DNA of 64,000 nt from Planctomycetota bacterium (GTDB taxonomy: Bacteria > Planctomycetota > Brocadiia > SM23-32 > JAKLEA01), in the NCBI GenBank assembly GCA_022711755.1, contig JAKLEA010000003.1, positions 124,001 to 188,000 of the forward strand, given 5' to 3'. This document shows positions 26,042-35,200 of the stretch, one piece after another. The notes under the pieces are model-generated. The model worked only from the letters and a program-made list of their open reading frames with translations, was not told where the DNA came from and ran no database searches. The translations under genes and the position numbers were made by a program. Position 1 is the first letter of the stretch, and each line of letters starts with the position of its first letter.

Positions 26042-27475
26042 ATGAAGACAGCGCAGGAGTATGTTGACAGTCTGGCGGCGATGAAGCACAACGTCTGGAT
26101 GAACGGGCAGAAGGTGGAGCGACCGTGGGAGCATCCGCAGATAGAGCCGGGGGTGAACATCGTCCGCCTGACGTACGAATGGCCGCAGATGGAAGAATAT
26201 GAGGAGATGATGACGGCCACTTCCCACCTGACCGGCAAGAAGATCAATCGCTTCACGCACATCCACCACAGCGCGCAGGACCTCCAGTACAAGTGCGAGA
26301 TGACGCGCCACTACTGCCGGGAGGTTGGCTGCATACAGCGCTGCATGGGCATTGACGCGCTCAATGCCCTCTCCGTCATCACCCATCATTGCGACGACTC
26401 GTTTGAGACGAAGTATTACGAGAGGCTCTGCAACTACATAAAATATTTCCAGGAGAACGACCTGGTCGGCAACGCGGCCATGACGGACGTGAAAGGCGAC
26501 CGCTCTCTGCGCCCGCACGAACAGGCCGATCCTGATCTTTACCTTCACGTTGTTGAGAAGAACGACGACGGGATCGTCGTGCGCGGGGCGAAGGCGCATA
26601 ATACCCTCGCGCCGTACGCGCACGAGATAATCGTTCTGCCCACGCGGGACATGCGCGAGGAGGATGCGGACTACGCCGTCGCCTTCGCGATTCCGGCGGA
26701 CGCGCCGGGGATAACGATGATCTGCCGCGGGGCCGCGCCCGCCGGCAAGCACGAGATGGCCTCCCCCGTAAGCTCCAAGTATGCCAGCGTGGAGTCGCTC
26801 ACGGTTTTCGACAATGTCTTCGTTCCGTGGGAGCGCGTCTTCATGTGCGGGGAGTGGCAGTTTGCGGGACATCTTGCGGAGACCTTCGCCACCTACCACC
26901 GCCATTCATATTGCGGTTGCAAACCGGCCATTTCGGACATCCTGATGGGCGCGGCGGCGCTGGTCGCGGAATACAACGGCATTCAGAAGGCAAGCCACGT
27001 CCGCGAAAAGCTGGTGGATTTCATGATAACCGCCGAGATCGTGCATGGCTGCGGGCTTGCGGCGTCGCTGAAGGGCAATGAAACGCCGTCGGGAACCTAT
27101 CTGCCCGACATGGTCTACGCCAACGTAGGAAAGTTCTACGCCGGCACGAATCTCCACCATGAGATTGAAGTCCTGCAGGACATTGCAGGCGGACTGGTCG
27201 TAACGATGCCGTCGGAGTCCGACTACAGGAGCGAGAAGATCGGCGGTCTGCTGAAGAAATACCTGGCCGGGCCTGAGGGCGTGGACGTTGACGACAGGGT
27301 GCGCTGCTTCCGGCTCATCGAGGACCTGACGGCGTCCAAGTTCGCCGGATTGCTGATGGTGGCCGGGGTTCACGGCGGCGGCTCGCCCCAGGCGGAGCGG
27401 CTGGCGATCTACAGAAGTTACGACCTTGACGGCAAGATCAGGATCGCCCGAAAGGCGGCGGGGATTGAGCAGTGA
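26042..27475 (+). CDS. abfD: 4-hydroxybutyryl-CoA dehydratase / vinylacetyl-CoA isomerase
   Basis: A 477-residue flavoprotein of the HpaB-like fold. The start at 26042 (MKTAQEYVDSLAAMKHNVWM) follows GAGGGA by 6 nt. The [4Fe-4S] ligands expected for this enzyme are visible: C97 and C101 in VGCIQRCMGID, and H286 and C293 in YHRHSYCGCKP. Their positions and spacings agree closely with the Clostridium enzyme (C99, C103, H292, C299), which separates it from plain 4-hydroxyphenylacetate hydroxylases that lack the cluster. The C-terminus GVHGGGSPQAERL is also typical. It dehydrates 4-hydroxybutyryl-CoA to crotonyl-CoA by a radical mechanism and is oxygen-sensitive. A hotdog thioesterase gene overlaps its stop codon. 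Confidence 0.9.
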   Translation: MKTAQEYVDSLAAMKHNVWMNGQKVERPWEHPQIEPGVNIVRLTYEWPQMEEYEEMMTATSHLTGKKINRFTHIHHSAQDLQYKCEMTRHYCREVGCIQRCMGIDALNALSVITHHCDDSFETKYYERLCNYIKYFQENDLVGNAAMTDVKGDRSLRPHEQADPDLYLHVVEKNDDGIVVRGAKAHNTLAPYAHEIIVLPTRDMREEDADYAVAFAIPADAPGITMICRGAAPAGKHEMASPVSSKYASVESLTVFDNVFVPWERVFMCGEWQFAGHLAETFATYHRHSYCGCKPAISDILMGAAALVAEYNGIQKASHVREKLVDFMITAEIVHGCGLAASLKGNETPSGTYLPDMVYANVGKFYAGTNLHHEIEVLQDIAGGLVVTMPSESDYRSEKIGGLLKKYLAGPEGVDVDDRVRCFRLIEDLTASKFAGLLMVAGVHGGGSPQAERLAIYRSYDLDGKIRIARKAAGIEQ

Positions 27476-28017
27476 CGAAGGCATCATGTGACGAACATTC
27501 TCCGGTTGTTGGAAGGAGCAAAGACTTGCCCGGCGAGTTCATTGGCGCGCCCGAAGCGGGCTGGACAGAAATAAACCCTTTCGCAGACGTTGAAGGACCG
27601 GCGTCGTTTGTTTCCGGCGAGGCGGACAGCCGGTTGCTGCGCGTGAAGTATTTCCTGCGCGAGCGCGACAACGCGATTGTCGGCAAGGTCTGGTTCGGGC
27701 CTCGTGCCGGGGGACCGGCGTCCCACATCCACGGCGGCGCGATTGCGGCGGTCATGGATGAGGCGGTGGGAGCGGCGGCTTATCACGCCGGGCATACCAT
27801 CCTGCTGATCCGGTTGAATGTGAACTTCCGCATGATGGCCCCGTCCATGAAGGAGGTCATGCTCGAGACCGAGATCAGGAAGGTGCATGGTAGAAAGGTT
27901 TTTGTCTTCGCGCGGCTGCACGACGAGAAGGGTGTTTCGATTGCCGAAGCCGAGGGTTTCGGCGTGAAGGTTCCGATGGAGAAGCTGGCGCTGGAGAGGA
28001 ATAAAGCGCGATCCTGA
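27472..28017 (+). CDS. PaaI/YbgC-like hotdog-fold acyl-CoA thioesterase
   Basis: A 181-residue hotdog protein. The GTG start overlaps the dehydratase stop by 4 nt, so translation is coupled. The active-site helix is HIHGGAIAAVMDEAVGAAA, followed by LNVNFRMMAPSM and a second long strand EVMLETEIRKVHGRKVFVFA. It should hydrolyse or bind an acyl-CoA, perhaps relieving CoA trapping in the 4-hydroxybutyryl/crotonyl-CoA path. The first 40 residues are not part of the hotdog core. Confidence 0.85.
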   Translation: MTKASCDEHSPVVGRSKDLPGEFIGAPEAGWTEINPFADVEGPASFVSGEADSRLLRVKYFLRERDNAIVGKVWFGPRAGGPASHIHGGAIAAVMDEAVGAAAYHAGHTILLIRLNVNFRMMAPSMKEVMLETEIRKVHGRKVFVFARLHDEKGVSIAEAEGFGVKVPMEKLALERNKARS

Positions 28018-28388
28018 TCCCTTTCTGGGCGAGGCAGTACCGCCCCGGCGATTTCGGTATGCGCATGAAGCGCGGCGTAGAGCGCAAGCGCCGCCATGCT
28101 GAAGGAAACCGCAGGGGGGGATGGAAAACGGAGTTGCGCCTGCTTGAAATCGGGTCGGGATGGGGCGTTTTCGCCGACGCCATTGCGAAGTATGGGGTCG
28201 AATATCGCGCGGAGGAAGGTTTCCTGACTCTGGCGGATAACCTGGCCGGCAGCGATTTGAAGGTCGAATGCGGACAATTCCCGGCAATCGAGTCTTTCGG
28301 AGGGATGCCGGCGCCCGGGTCTTCGGGGGGGATTCACCGTATTCGGACGACACAACTTCTCGATAATCGCCCGCATCCGGGCAGCTGT
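28018..28388. other. Intergenic region, 371 bp, with possible gene remnant
   Basis: No intact gene. It contains a short methyltransferase-like coding fragment on the plus strand, listed separately. The two flanking genes converge here. Confidence 0.4.
28134..28308 (+). pseudogene. Possible remnant of a SAM-dependent methyltransferase
   Basis: An open plus-strand stretch encodes LLEIGSGWGVFADAIAKYG, which matches motif I of class I methyltransferases, then a weak helix-strand continuation (LTLADNLAGSDLKVE). Nothing recognisable lies before it or after about residue 60. It is best read as decayed coding DNA, with low certainty. Confidence 0.25.
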
Positions 28389-28940
28389 TTAGCTCACTGC
28401 TTTCCCGTCCGAATTGCCTGCTGATATCGCCTTCTCCCGTTTCACTTCTTGAGCGGCCAGACTTGCAGATGCCTTTTTCATGTTCCAGACAGCCACGTTC
28501 AGGAGGTAAAGATTGGCGAAGACGGGGATGGTCATCGCGGCGAAGGAGACCAGCCAGTAGGGGTAAATGACAAGCTGGAAGGGCGTCCTTGCGACCACGC
28601 CTCCCGCGACGGCATAACCGAAGGACAGGAGAGTACTGATAAGATACAGGTTGAAGATCGTCCTTTCCTCAGTCCATGCCTTCCACTGTACGACGGTCTT
28701 CACAGTGTACCAGCCTGCGATGTAATCGTACTTGCCGTAGATGAAGAGCGTCATTATGAACGGACGTTCGAGCATCCCAAGCGCCTTCGGATGCCATGGA
28801 ACGCGGTTCGCTTCAATCTCGCTCTGAACGTTCAGCTTCCGGCGGAGATTCATGTCCGCCCGCGCCGCTGAAATGAAAGCGCCGATCATGTTTCCGCAAA
28901 ACACCGCATAGCCGTAGCCGAGAAGGTAATGCCACCACAT
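28389..28940 (-). CDS. Hypothetical multi-pass membrane protein
   Basis: A 183-residue protein with about four membrane segments: residues 3-24 (HYLLGYGYAVFCGNMIGAF), around 60-75, 95-115 and 130-155. It is rich in Tyr and Trp (GKYDYIAGWYTVKTVVQW). No family is recognised. GGGAGG precedes the ATG. It is divergent from the VIT-VWA gene and may share the 196-bp promoter region with it. Confidence 0.6.
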   Translation of the reverse strand: MWWHYLLGYGYAVFCGNMIGAFISAARADMNLRRKLNVQSEIEANRVPWHPKALGMLERPFIMTLFIYGKYDYIAGWYTVKTVVQWKAWTEERTIFNLYLISTLLSFGYAVAGGVVARTPFQLVIYPYWLVSFAAMTIPVFANLYLLNVAVWNMKKASASLAAQEVKREKAISAGNSDGKAVS

Positions 28941-29136
28941 GTCGTTTCCTCCCGTTCATTAATCCCGAAATCGCTTCCGGGAAGCCGTGGGATATCATAC
29001 AACAAAACTTGGCGGAATGCTGGAACCTGGAACTGAGTCCAAGCGTCTATGTGCGTGGAAGACGGCTAATGCCGGCGGCAATTTCGCCGGGAATCCAAGT
29101 CGGAATGGATTGCGACGAAGGACGACGGAGGCAATG

Positions 29137-31464
29137 ATGATGGAAAAGAGAATCGCGGTTCTGATATTCGTTCTTGCTTTGACTTTGGCGTCCGTCGCTC
29201 GCGCAGCGGGGATGCTGGTGCCGACGGAACCGAACCTTCCGCCCCTTGCGATTCAGAGTCATCGAATCCAGGTTGATATCACGGATCAGGTGGCAAGAGT
29301 CCACGTCATCCAGACGTTCAAGAACAGCATAAACCGCGACCTGGAAGCCACTTATGTATTTCCAGTCCCCGGCGGCGCGGCGATCAGCGACTTCATACTT
29401 TACATCAATGGGAAACCGGTCAAGGGCGAGGTACTTGACGCAAAGAAGGCGCAATCAATCTATGAAGACATCGTCCGGCGAGCCAGGGATCCCGGCCTGC
29501 TTGAGTTCTACGGAAACGGGCTGCTCAGGATGAGAGTTTTTCCTGTTCCCGCCAACGGTGTTCAGAAGGTCGAATTGAAATACAACCATACCTTGAGGCT
29601 TGACGAAGGCGTCTGCCATTTCCGTTTTCCCTTGAAGACCGGACAAAAGGCCAGCCAGGTTCTTGAAACCCTCAGTTGCATGGTGAATCTGAAATCCCGA
29701 CTCCCGATCTCAACCGTCTATTCCCCGTCGCACAAAATAAGCGTCTCCCGCAACGGCGACAGGGAAGCGACCGCGGGATATGAGGTGGAGCGGGCGATGC
29801 TGGACACGGATTTTGATCTTTATTGGAGCCTTGACGCGAAGGACATCGGAATGGGGCTGATCACCCATCGCCTGAAAACCAAAGACGGACACTTCATAAT
29901 GATGCTTGCGCCGAAGAGCGATCTTGCGGAGTTGAAGGTCATGCCCAAGGACGTATGCTTCGTGCTTGACACCAGCGGGAGCATGGAGGGGGAGAAGATG
30001 ACGCGCGCGAAGGAGGCGCTGTCGCACTGCCTGAAAGCTCTCAAACCGGAGGACCGGTTCAAGATAGTCAAATTCAGCACGGCGGTTGAGCCGCAGTCAA
30101 AGGGTCTTCTGGACGCGTCGAATGAAAATGTTTCTGCGGCGTTGGAGTTTGTAAAAAACATCGAGGCTCGCGGCGGGACCGATATTGACGGAGCGCTGAC
30201 GGAGGCTCTACAGACAAAGAACGACGCGGGACGCCTTTACCTCATCGTCTTTCTGACGGACGGCAAGCCGACCGTCGGGCGAACGACGGAAACCGAGGAG
30301 ATAATCGCAAATGTCAAAAAACTGAATTCCGGCAACGCGAGGATATTCACATTCGGGATTGATGAGGAGATCAACGTCAAGCTGCTTGACCGCATAACGG
30401 AGTGTTCGCGGGGGTATTCCGAATACGTGAAACCGAATGAGGAGATCGAGGTAAAGGTCAGCAATTTCTTCGCCAAGGCCGGATCGCCGGTGCTGACCGG
30501 GCTGGAGCTTGAGTTTCCTGAGAAACTCGGCGTCACGGACGTGTATCCGCGGCAGCTTCCGGACCTTTTCCGAGGTATGCAGTTGATAGTCATGGGACGG
30601 TATCGCGGCGCGGGAGACTTCGCGGTGAGATTGAAGGGCAAGGTTGACGCGGAGGCAAAGGAATTCATCTATGAAGGTTCGTTCCCCGAATCCGATGAGA
30701 CGCGCGATTTCATCCCCGGCCTCTGGGCGCTCAGGAAAATCGGCTACCTGATGGACCAGATAAGGCTGCACGGGGAGAAGGAGGAACTCGTTCAGGAGGT
30801 CGTCAGGCTGAGCAGGGAATACAACATCGTGACGCCCTACACTTCATCCCTTGTGCTCGAGGACGCTGAGGCGTACAGGCGATTCGGGCTGGACAGGGAC
30901 GCGGTCGGCAAGGGCGGGGCCGACGCGGCAAGCTACCCGGTTCCTCATCTGAACGAGACGGCGCGATTCTTCCGGGAACCCGCGAGCAAGGCGGCGGAAG
31001 AAGCCCAGAGATGGACTATGTCGAACCTGGAATCAAAGTCCGACTTTGCCCCCGGCGCGGCGGGCCAGCGCGCGGGCGGCGGGGCGCCGCGCTACGCCGC
31101 AAAGGAATCCGGCGGCGAGAGCATCAGCAGCAGCAACATGGTCCGGCAGATGGCTTCCAATGAACAGGTGGAGATGAAGCGGGCGCTGGAGGGGCGCGCC
31201 AACAACATCGCCAACCGCCGCTTCATCCAGGTCGGGAGCAACTTTGTGGACGACCAGTACCGGAAGGCCATGCCGGAAGTGCGCGTCCGGTGGGGCAGCG
31301 AGGCTTACTTCCAACTGGCCCGCAACAACCGGGAAATACAGGCAAGCTTCACCCAAGGGCGCAACGTGACGATGGTCCTGAACAATCAAGCAATCATTGT
31401 CAGCGAAGACGACGGCAAGGAGCAGTTCACAGAGAAGGAATTGAAGGCCATTCTCGGAATATGA
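29137..31464 (+). CDS. Secreted VIT + VWA domain protein (inter-alpha-trypsin-inhibitor-like)
   Basis: A roughly 775-residue exported protein. Three ATGs lie in a row (29134, 29137, 29140) after GGAGG (29127-29131); spacing favours the second or third. After a signal peptide (ending ASVARA) comes a VIT domain (QVARVHVIQTFKN, EATYVFPVPGGAAISDF), then a VWA domain with the MIDAS motif DTSGSMEGEKM and a T..GGT site (ARGGTDIDGAL). The C-terminal 200 residues include SREYNIVTPYTSSLV, typical of this group. No sorting motif or C-terminal membrane segment is seen, so it is probably periplasmic or released. It faces the Bat operon tail to tail. Confidence 0.88.
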   Translation: MMEKRIAVLIFVLALTLASVARAAGMLVPTEPNLPPLAIQSHRIQVDITDQVARVHVIQTFKNSINRDLEATYVFPVPGGAAISDFILYINGKPVKGEVLDAKKAQSIYEDIVRRARDPGLLEFYGNGLLRMRVFPVPANGVQKVELKYNHTLRLDEGVCHFRFPLKTGQKASQVLETLSCMVNLKSRLPISTVYSPSHKISVSRNGDREATAGYEVERAMLDTDFDLYWSLDAKDIGMGLITHRLKTKDGHFIMMLAPKSDLAELKVMPKDVCFVLDTSGSMEGEKMTRAKEALSHCLKALKPEDRFKIVKFSTAVEPQSKGLLDASNENVSAALEFVKNIEARGGTDIDGALTEALQTKNDAGRLYLIVFLTDGKPTVGRTTETEEIIANVKKLNSGNARIFTFGIDEEINVKLLDRITECSRGYSEYVKPNEEIEVKVSNFFAKAGSPVLTGLELEFPEKLGVTDVYPRQLPDLFRGMQLIVMGRYRGAGDFAVRLKGKVDAEAKEFIYEGSFPESDETRDFIPGLWALRKIGYLMDQIRLHGEKEELVQEVVRLSREYNIVTPYTSSLVLEDAEAYRRFGLDRDAVGKGGADAASYPVPHLNETARFFREPASKAAEEAQRWTMSNLESKSDFAPGAAGQRAGGGAPRYAAKESGGESISSSNMVRQMASNEQVEMKRALEGRANNIANRRFIQVGSNFVDDQYRKAMPEVRVRWGSEAYFQLARNNREIQASFTQGRNVTMVLNNQAIIVSEDDGKEQFTEKELKAILGI

Positions 31465-31531
31465 AGACAAGAGCATGGGCGCGCGGAAACCGCGTCCCGG
31501 CCTCGGATCAGCATTGCGATACTACGCATCT

Positions 31532-33307
31532 TCACCAGTCTTTCTCGATCTTTCCGGCCAGTTGCATGCCCCGCGTTTTCATGTAGGCTCTGGCCTCGCC
31601 TTCCGCGTCCTCTGCGGCTTTGAGGATTTCTTCAGCCCGGGATGGAGACAATTCGAGATTGTCCGGATTATCGCTTCTTATGTTGCCGTCCGTCGTTGTT
31701 TCAGCAATCGCGGATTGAGCCGAGCCGGCTTCTTTCATCGCGGTATTTGAGACCACGCCTTCTTTTCCTTCCGTTTGAGCGGAGTTGCCGGGACCCTCCC
31801 CGGAGGAAGGGGTTGATGATTCGGCAACGCCGCAAGGTTCGCCGTCCGGGGCAGGTCCGGAAATCCTGTTCAGGATGCAGTAGTTCCAGACGGCGTCTTC
31901 CCGGCCCGGTTGGATGCGCAGACTTTCGCGGAAGAGGCGCATCGCCTCCCGTCTGTCCCGTCCCGTTGTGATCGAATTCCCGGACAGACATCCCTGCGCG
32001 GCAATCCAGCCGAAAAGATAATGCGCATCCGCCGCAACCTCACTGTCTTTGCAAGTCATCAGGACGCTCAGACGCCTCTCAGATTCCTTAAAGTTTCCCG
32101 CCTTCGCCAGTGCAAGCGCGCAATTCAGATTCAGTCGGGCTCGAATCAGATCAGCTTCATGGACGGAACGTCCGTCGAGTATTTTCAGCGCTTCCGAATA
32201 AGCCATGACCGCTTCCCGAGCGTGTCCGGATTTCAGGAAGTTGTTGCCTTTTTGGGATAACGCCTTCGCGTTGCGCTCTTCCAGACAGCCAGCAAGCATA
32301 ACCGGCCCCGCCAGCATGGCCGTAATAAGAATCGGAACTGTAGACAAACTCGCAGAATTCTTAACCGTCGGCTGTTCCATCGGGACCCACTCGATGAAAT
32401 CCGCGCGATATGGTTTCCCCGCCGCCACGACTTTTTTCATTCTTCCGGAATCCAACAACCAAGCCAGCGCAGTCAGAATAAATGCTGCGATTGTGGCAAG
32501 TGGCGCATAGGTGCCGCCTTCGGCGTAATGCTCCGCATCTGCTTCAGCAAAGCGGGAAAAATCGCCGATGCCGATCAGGGGTGTTCCCGCTGCGGCTGCC
32601 AGTTTGCCAAGTTTCTTTGTCTCCGTTCCAATCCCTGCAATTGTTACCGCAACCCCAAGTTTCCGTAGATCGCGGATGCTCTTTACGGCGGCCTCAAAAG
32701 TCTCAACGGTTTCGTCCCCGTCGCTGATAAGAACGACCATGTCGCCGCGCCGGGCGGATCGCTCTTGCGCCACTTTCCGAGCTGCCAGTTGGAGAGGGGG
32801 AGCAAGGGCGGTTCCGCCGAGGGCGACGGTCGAGCCGTCAGCGGCGTCCAGAAACGACTTGAAGGCGCGATGATCGTCCGTCGGCGGGCAATAGAGCGTT
32901 GCGCTTCCGGCGAAAGTTATCAGGGCCGCCACATCGCAATGATTGCAATCAATCCACCGGGATATTGCAGTTCTGGAAGCTTCAAGATAAGGCTTTCCGG
33001 TTTCCTGTTCCTGCATGCTGCGCGACACGTCCAGGCAGAACCAGACGCGCCGGGCGGATGCGCGGACATTGTTGCCTGAAACCGATGTCAATGTCACATG
33101 AGTCAGGATGAGAATCGCTAAGCTTACGCATATTGCCGCAAATGGACGACGCTTGAGCAATGCCTTCAAACAAGGATCGCGGCGCGCGTCAAAGACCTGA
33201 TACAGCAGTCTTTCTCGGCGGCGATTGTGAAGGATGAGCAGGAGAAGGCTGACTGCTCCGGCTGTAGCGGCTGCGATCATCCGAATCTCAGCGGCGTAGC
33301 GCGTCAT
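31532..33307 (-). CDS. BatB-BatC fusion: membrane VWA protein with TPR domain
   Basis: A 591-residue protein; the ATG at 33307 overlaps the batA stop by 4 nt and follows AGGAG. It has two N-terminal membrane segments, a VWA domain with MIDAS DVSRSM and later LISDGDE, a membrane segment, a second hydrophobic stretch ending LAGC (Cys codon at about 32287), then TPR repeats (KGNNFLKSGHAREAVMAYSEALKIL; RRLSVL...DAHYLFGWIAAQ) and a low-complexity, acidic tail. BatB and BatC are usually separate; the internal LAGC looks like the lipobox of an ancestral lipoprotein BatC. With MoxR and DUF58 it would form an envelope-stress or folding complex. Confidence 0.85.
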   Translation of the reverse strand: MTRYAAEIRMIAAATAGAVSLLLLILHNRRRERLLYQVFDARRDPCLKALLKRRPFAAICVSLAILILTHVTLTSVSGNNVRASARRVWFCLDVSRSMQEQETGKPYLEASRTAISRWIDCNHCDVAALITFAGSATLYCPPTDDHRAFKSFLDAADGSTVALGGTALAPPLQLAARKVAQERSARRGDMVVLISDGDETVETFEAAVKSIRDLRKLGVAVTIAGIGTETKKLGKLAAAAGTPLIGIGDFSRFAEADAEHYAEGGTYAPLATIAAFILTALAWLLDSGRMKKVVAAGKPYRADFIEWVPMEQPTVKNSASLSTVPILITAMLAGPVMLAGCLEERNAKALSQKGNNFLKSGHAREAVMAYSEALKILDGRSVHEADLIRARLNLNCALALAKAGNFKESERRLSVLMTCKDSEVAADAHYLFGWIAAQGCLSGNSITTGRDRREAMRLFRESLRIQPGREDAVWNYCILNRISGPAPDGEPCGVAESSTPSSGEGPGNSAQTEGKEGVVSNTAMKEAGSAQSAIAETTTDGNIRSDNPDNLELSPSRAEEILKAAEDAEGEARAYMKTRGMQLAGKIEKDW

Positions 33308-34281
33308 GGCAGTCTCCTGACGAAGAAAGCATGAAGGGCGATCCATGCCGCAAGGACACCGAGAGCGGCGGATGAAAAGACCGGCGCAAGACCGGCATAC
33401 TCCGCAAGGTTTGTCCGTCCGTCAGGCGATTTCTCAATCGCATTAATTTCCTTGTGCGCCGATTCCAGTGACCGGACGTCGCCAGCGCGGAAATAGCGTC
33501 CGCCGGTGGTTTCGGTGATCCTGTGGAGGGAATCCTCATCCAGCGTTGGGGTTGACGCCAGAAAATCGAGGGCTGATCCTGATCGGGTATCAGGGGAGCC
33601 GATGCCGATGGCGTAGATTCTAATACCGAGGGATTTGGCCAGCGCGATTGCATCATCGGGACTTACGCGACCGGCGTTGTTGCGTCCGTCGCTTGCAAGG
33701 ACGATGGCTTTTCCGCCAGCCCTCGTTTCCTTCAACCTTGCGCAAGCCAGAGCGATAGCGTCGCCGATTGAGGTGCGATCTTCGATACTCCCCGGCCCGA
33801 CCGGTTCGATATCACCGAGAATCTCCCGCAGAAGCCTCCCGTCCACAGTCAGGGGAGATCGTGTCACCGGAAAACGCGCGAAGACGACAAGGCCGACACG
33901 GTCATCCCGGCGCGATTGGACAAATCCGGTTGCGGCGGCAATTGCGGCTGACATGCGCGACACGCGTCCGCCTTCGGCAGTTGCCATATCCTCGGCGCGC
34001 ATGGAACTGCTGCGGTCGAGGACCAGCATAATGTCAATCCCCTGGGTAGGATCGGACGACTCGGACGTCCTGCGCATTGGAAGCGCCGCCGCCAACGCGA
34101 TCAGGCACAGAGCAAGGGGCGGGAGTAAGTCCGGGAAGCTGGAGATTAACGTTTTATTTTCAATAAAAGCAGATCGAAGCGATGGGACAGGCAGAGCCAA
34201 AAGACCACGGCGTCGGCGCAACCATGCCACGCAAAACGCAATCGGAATCAGAAGGAGCATTTCGGGCATGGCGAAGGTCAT
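33304..34281 (-). CDS. BatA-like membrane VWA protein
   Basis: A 325-residue protein. It has two membrane segments near the N-terminus (residues 5-22 and 53-68), a VWA domain with MIDAS DRSSSM and a T site (DRTSIGDAIALA), SDGRNN in the middle, and a C-terminal membrane helix (ALGVLAAWIALHAFF). This arrangement (TM-TM-VWA-TM) defines BatA/BatB-type aerotolerance proteins. It overlaps both neighbours by 4 nt, so the three downstream genes of the operon are tightly coupled. Confidence 0.88.
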   Translation of the reverse strand: MTFAMPEMLLLIPIAFCVAWLRRRRGLLALPVPSLRSAFIENKTLISSFPDLLPPLALCLIALAAALPMRRTSESSDPTQGIDIMLVLDRSSSMRAEDMATAEGGRVSRMSAAIAAATGFVQSRRDDRVGLVVFARFPVTRSPLTVDGRLLREILGDIEPVGPGSIEDRTSIGDAIALACARLKETRAGGKAIVLASDGRNNAGRVSPDDAIALAKSLGIRIYAIGIGSPDTRSGSALDFLASTPTLDEDSLHRITETTGGRYFRAGDVRSLESAHKEINAIEKSPDGRTNLAEYAGLAPVFSSAALGVLAAWIALHAFFVRRLP

Positions 34282-35195
34282 CCCTGCTCCTCCAGTTCGG
34301 CAAGCAGTCCGTCCGACTCGGATAGCAGAATCCTGATGTCACAATTGGGATTTCCGGCGAACATGCCCTCTTGACAGATTTCCGCCAAACTCCGGATGAC
34401 TTTCTTTTGAGAATCGGTCAAGGTTGAAAGTGAATCGCAGAATTCCGAAACCTCGAACGGGGTACTTCCGGGAGGAGCGCCGCAGCGGGTAACCGCGAAG
34501 CGAAGGGTTTCCTTCCAGACTTCCGCGCAGACGCGCGCGCCGTCGGTTTCGCCGACCAGGCTTTCCGCCAGCCCCGCGCCAAAACCGCCGTCTTTTGCTG
34601 CTGTAGACCTTGCAGGGTTAAATCGCCATCTCAACGCCAGAATAGCCGCGCAAAGGATTGCAAGGCACGGCAGCATAAACCATGAGCCGTTAGCGTGGTC
34701 ATCAGGCAATGCGTCCAACGGCTCGCGCAGTCCCCGTAATTCCGAGTCCGGCGGGATAACAAGCGGTTCAACCCGCAGTCTTATACTGCCAGCAGCCTGC
34801 ATATTCATTCCGTCTTTTGAGCATACGACCGGCGGCAGTTCGATTGCCCCAGGCTCCAGACAGAAGCCCTTGAGCCTTATTCTTAATCTGTCATTATTCC
34901 CGGCGGGCATCGGTTCGATGGAGAGAATTTCCAGACCGGGCAGGATTGAGCTTGATTCCAAGGCTGGTGCCTGTATTGCGTCTTCCGCGTCAATCCGCGC
35001 CGGGATGGAGAGGGCAAACGTCTCTCCGACTCTAATCGCTGTTTCCTTTCCCGGGACGGCTTCAATGCATTCTGAAGAAGAATCGTCTGCGAGGCACTGC
35101 GCGGACAAAGCCCACACGAAATAAGTCAGAACCATGGCGCAATGATCAATCCCGGCATGGAATGGCGCCCCGGCGGTGAGCATTACGCGGTTCAT
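34278..35195 (-). CDS. BatD/DUF4381-like exported membrane protein
   Basis: A 305-residue protein in the position where BatD or a DUF4381 protein normally stands, between DUF58 and BatA. An N-terminal hydrophobic segment (AMVLTYFVWALSAQCLA) precedes an extracytoplasmic beta-rich part (SIPARIDAEDA, GLEILSIEPMPAG, PPVVCSKDG). A membrane helix follows (FMLPCLAILCAAILALRW), then a cytoplasmic helical domain with FAVTRCGAPPGSTPFEVSEF. Sequence similarity to named families is weak; the call rests on order and topology. No strong ribosome binding site is seen; translation may be coupled to the DUF58 stop 5 nt upstream. Confidence 0.55.
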   Translation of the reverse strand: MNRVMLTAGAPFHAGIDHCAMVLTYFVWALSAQCLADDSSSECIEAVPGKETAIRVGETFALSIPARIDAEDAIQAPALESSSILPGLEILSIEPMPAGNNDRLRIRLKGFCLEPGAIELPPVVCSKDGMNMQAAGSIRLRVEPLVIPPDSELRGLREPLDALPDDHANGSWFMLPCLAILCAAILALRWRFNPARSTAAKDGGFGAGLAESLVGETDGARVCAEVWKETLRFAVTRCGAPPGSTPFEVSEFCDSLSTLTDSQKKVIRSLAEICQEGMFAGNPNCDIRILLSESDGLLAELEEQG

Positions 35196-35200
35196 GTGAG

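Noticed and set aside
26042..27475. 4-hydroxyphenylacetate 3-monooxygenase (HpaB) as the identity of this gene
   Set aside because: The four Fe-S ligands of 4-hydroxybutyryl-CoA dehydratase are present at matching positions, and an aerobic hydroxylase does not fit the anaerobic neighbourhood.
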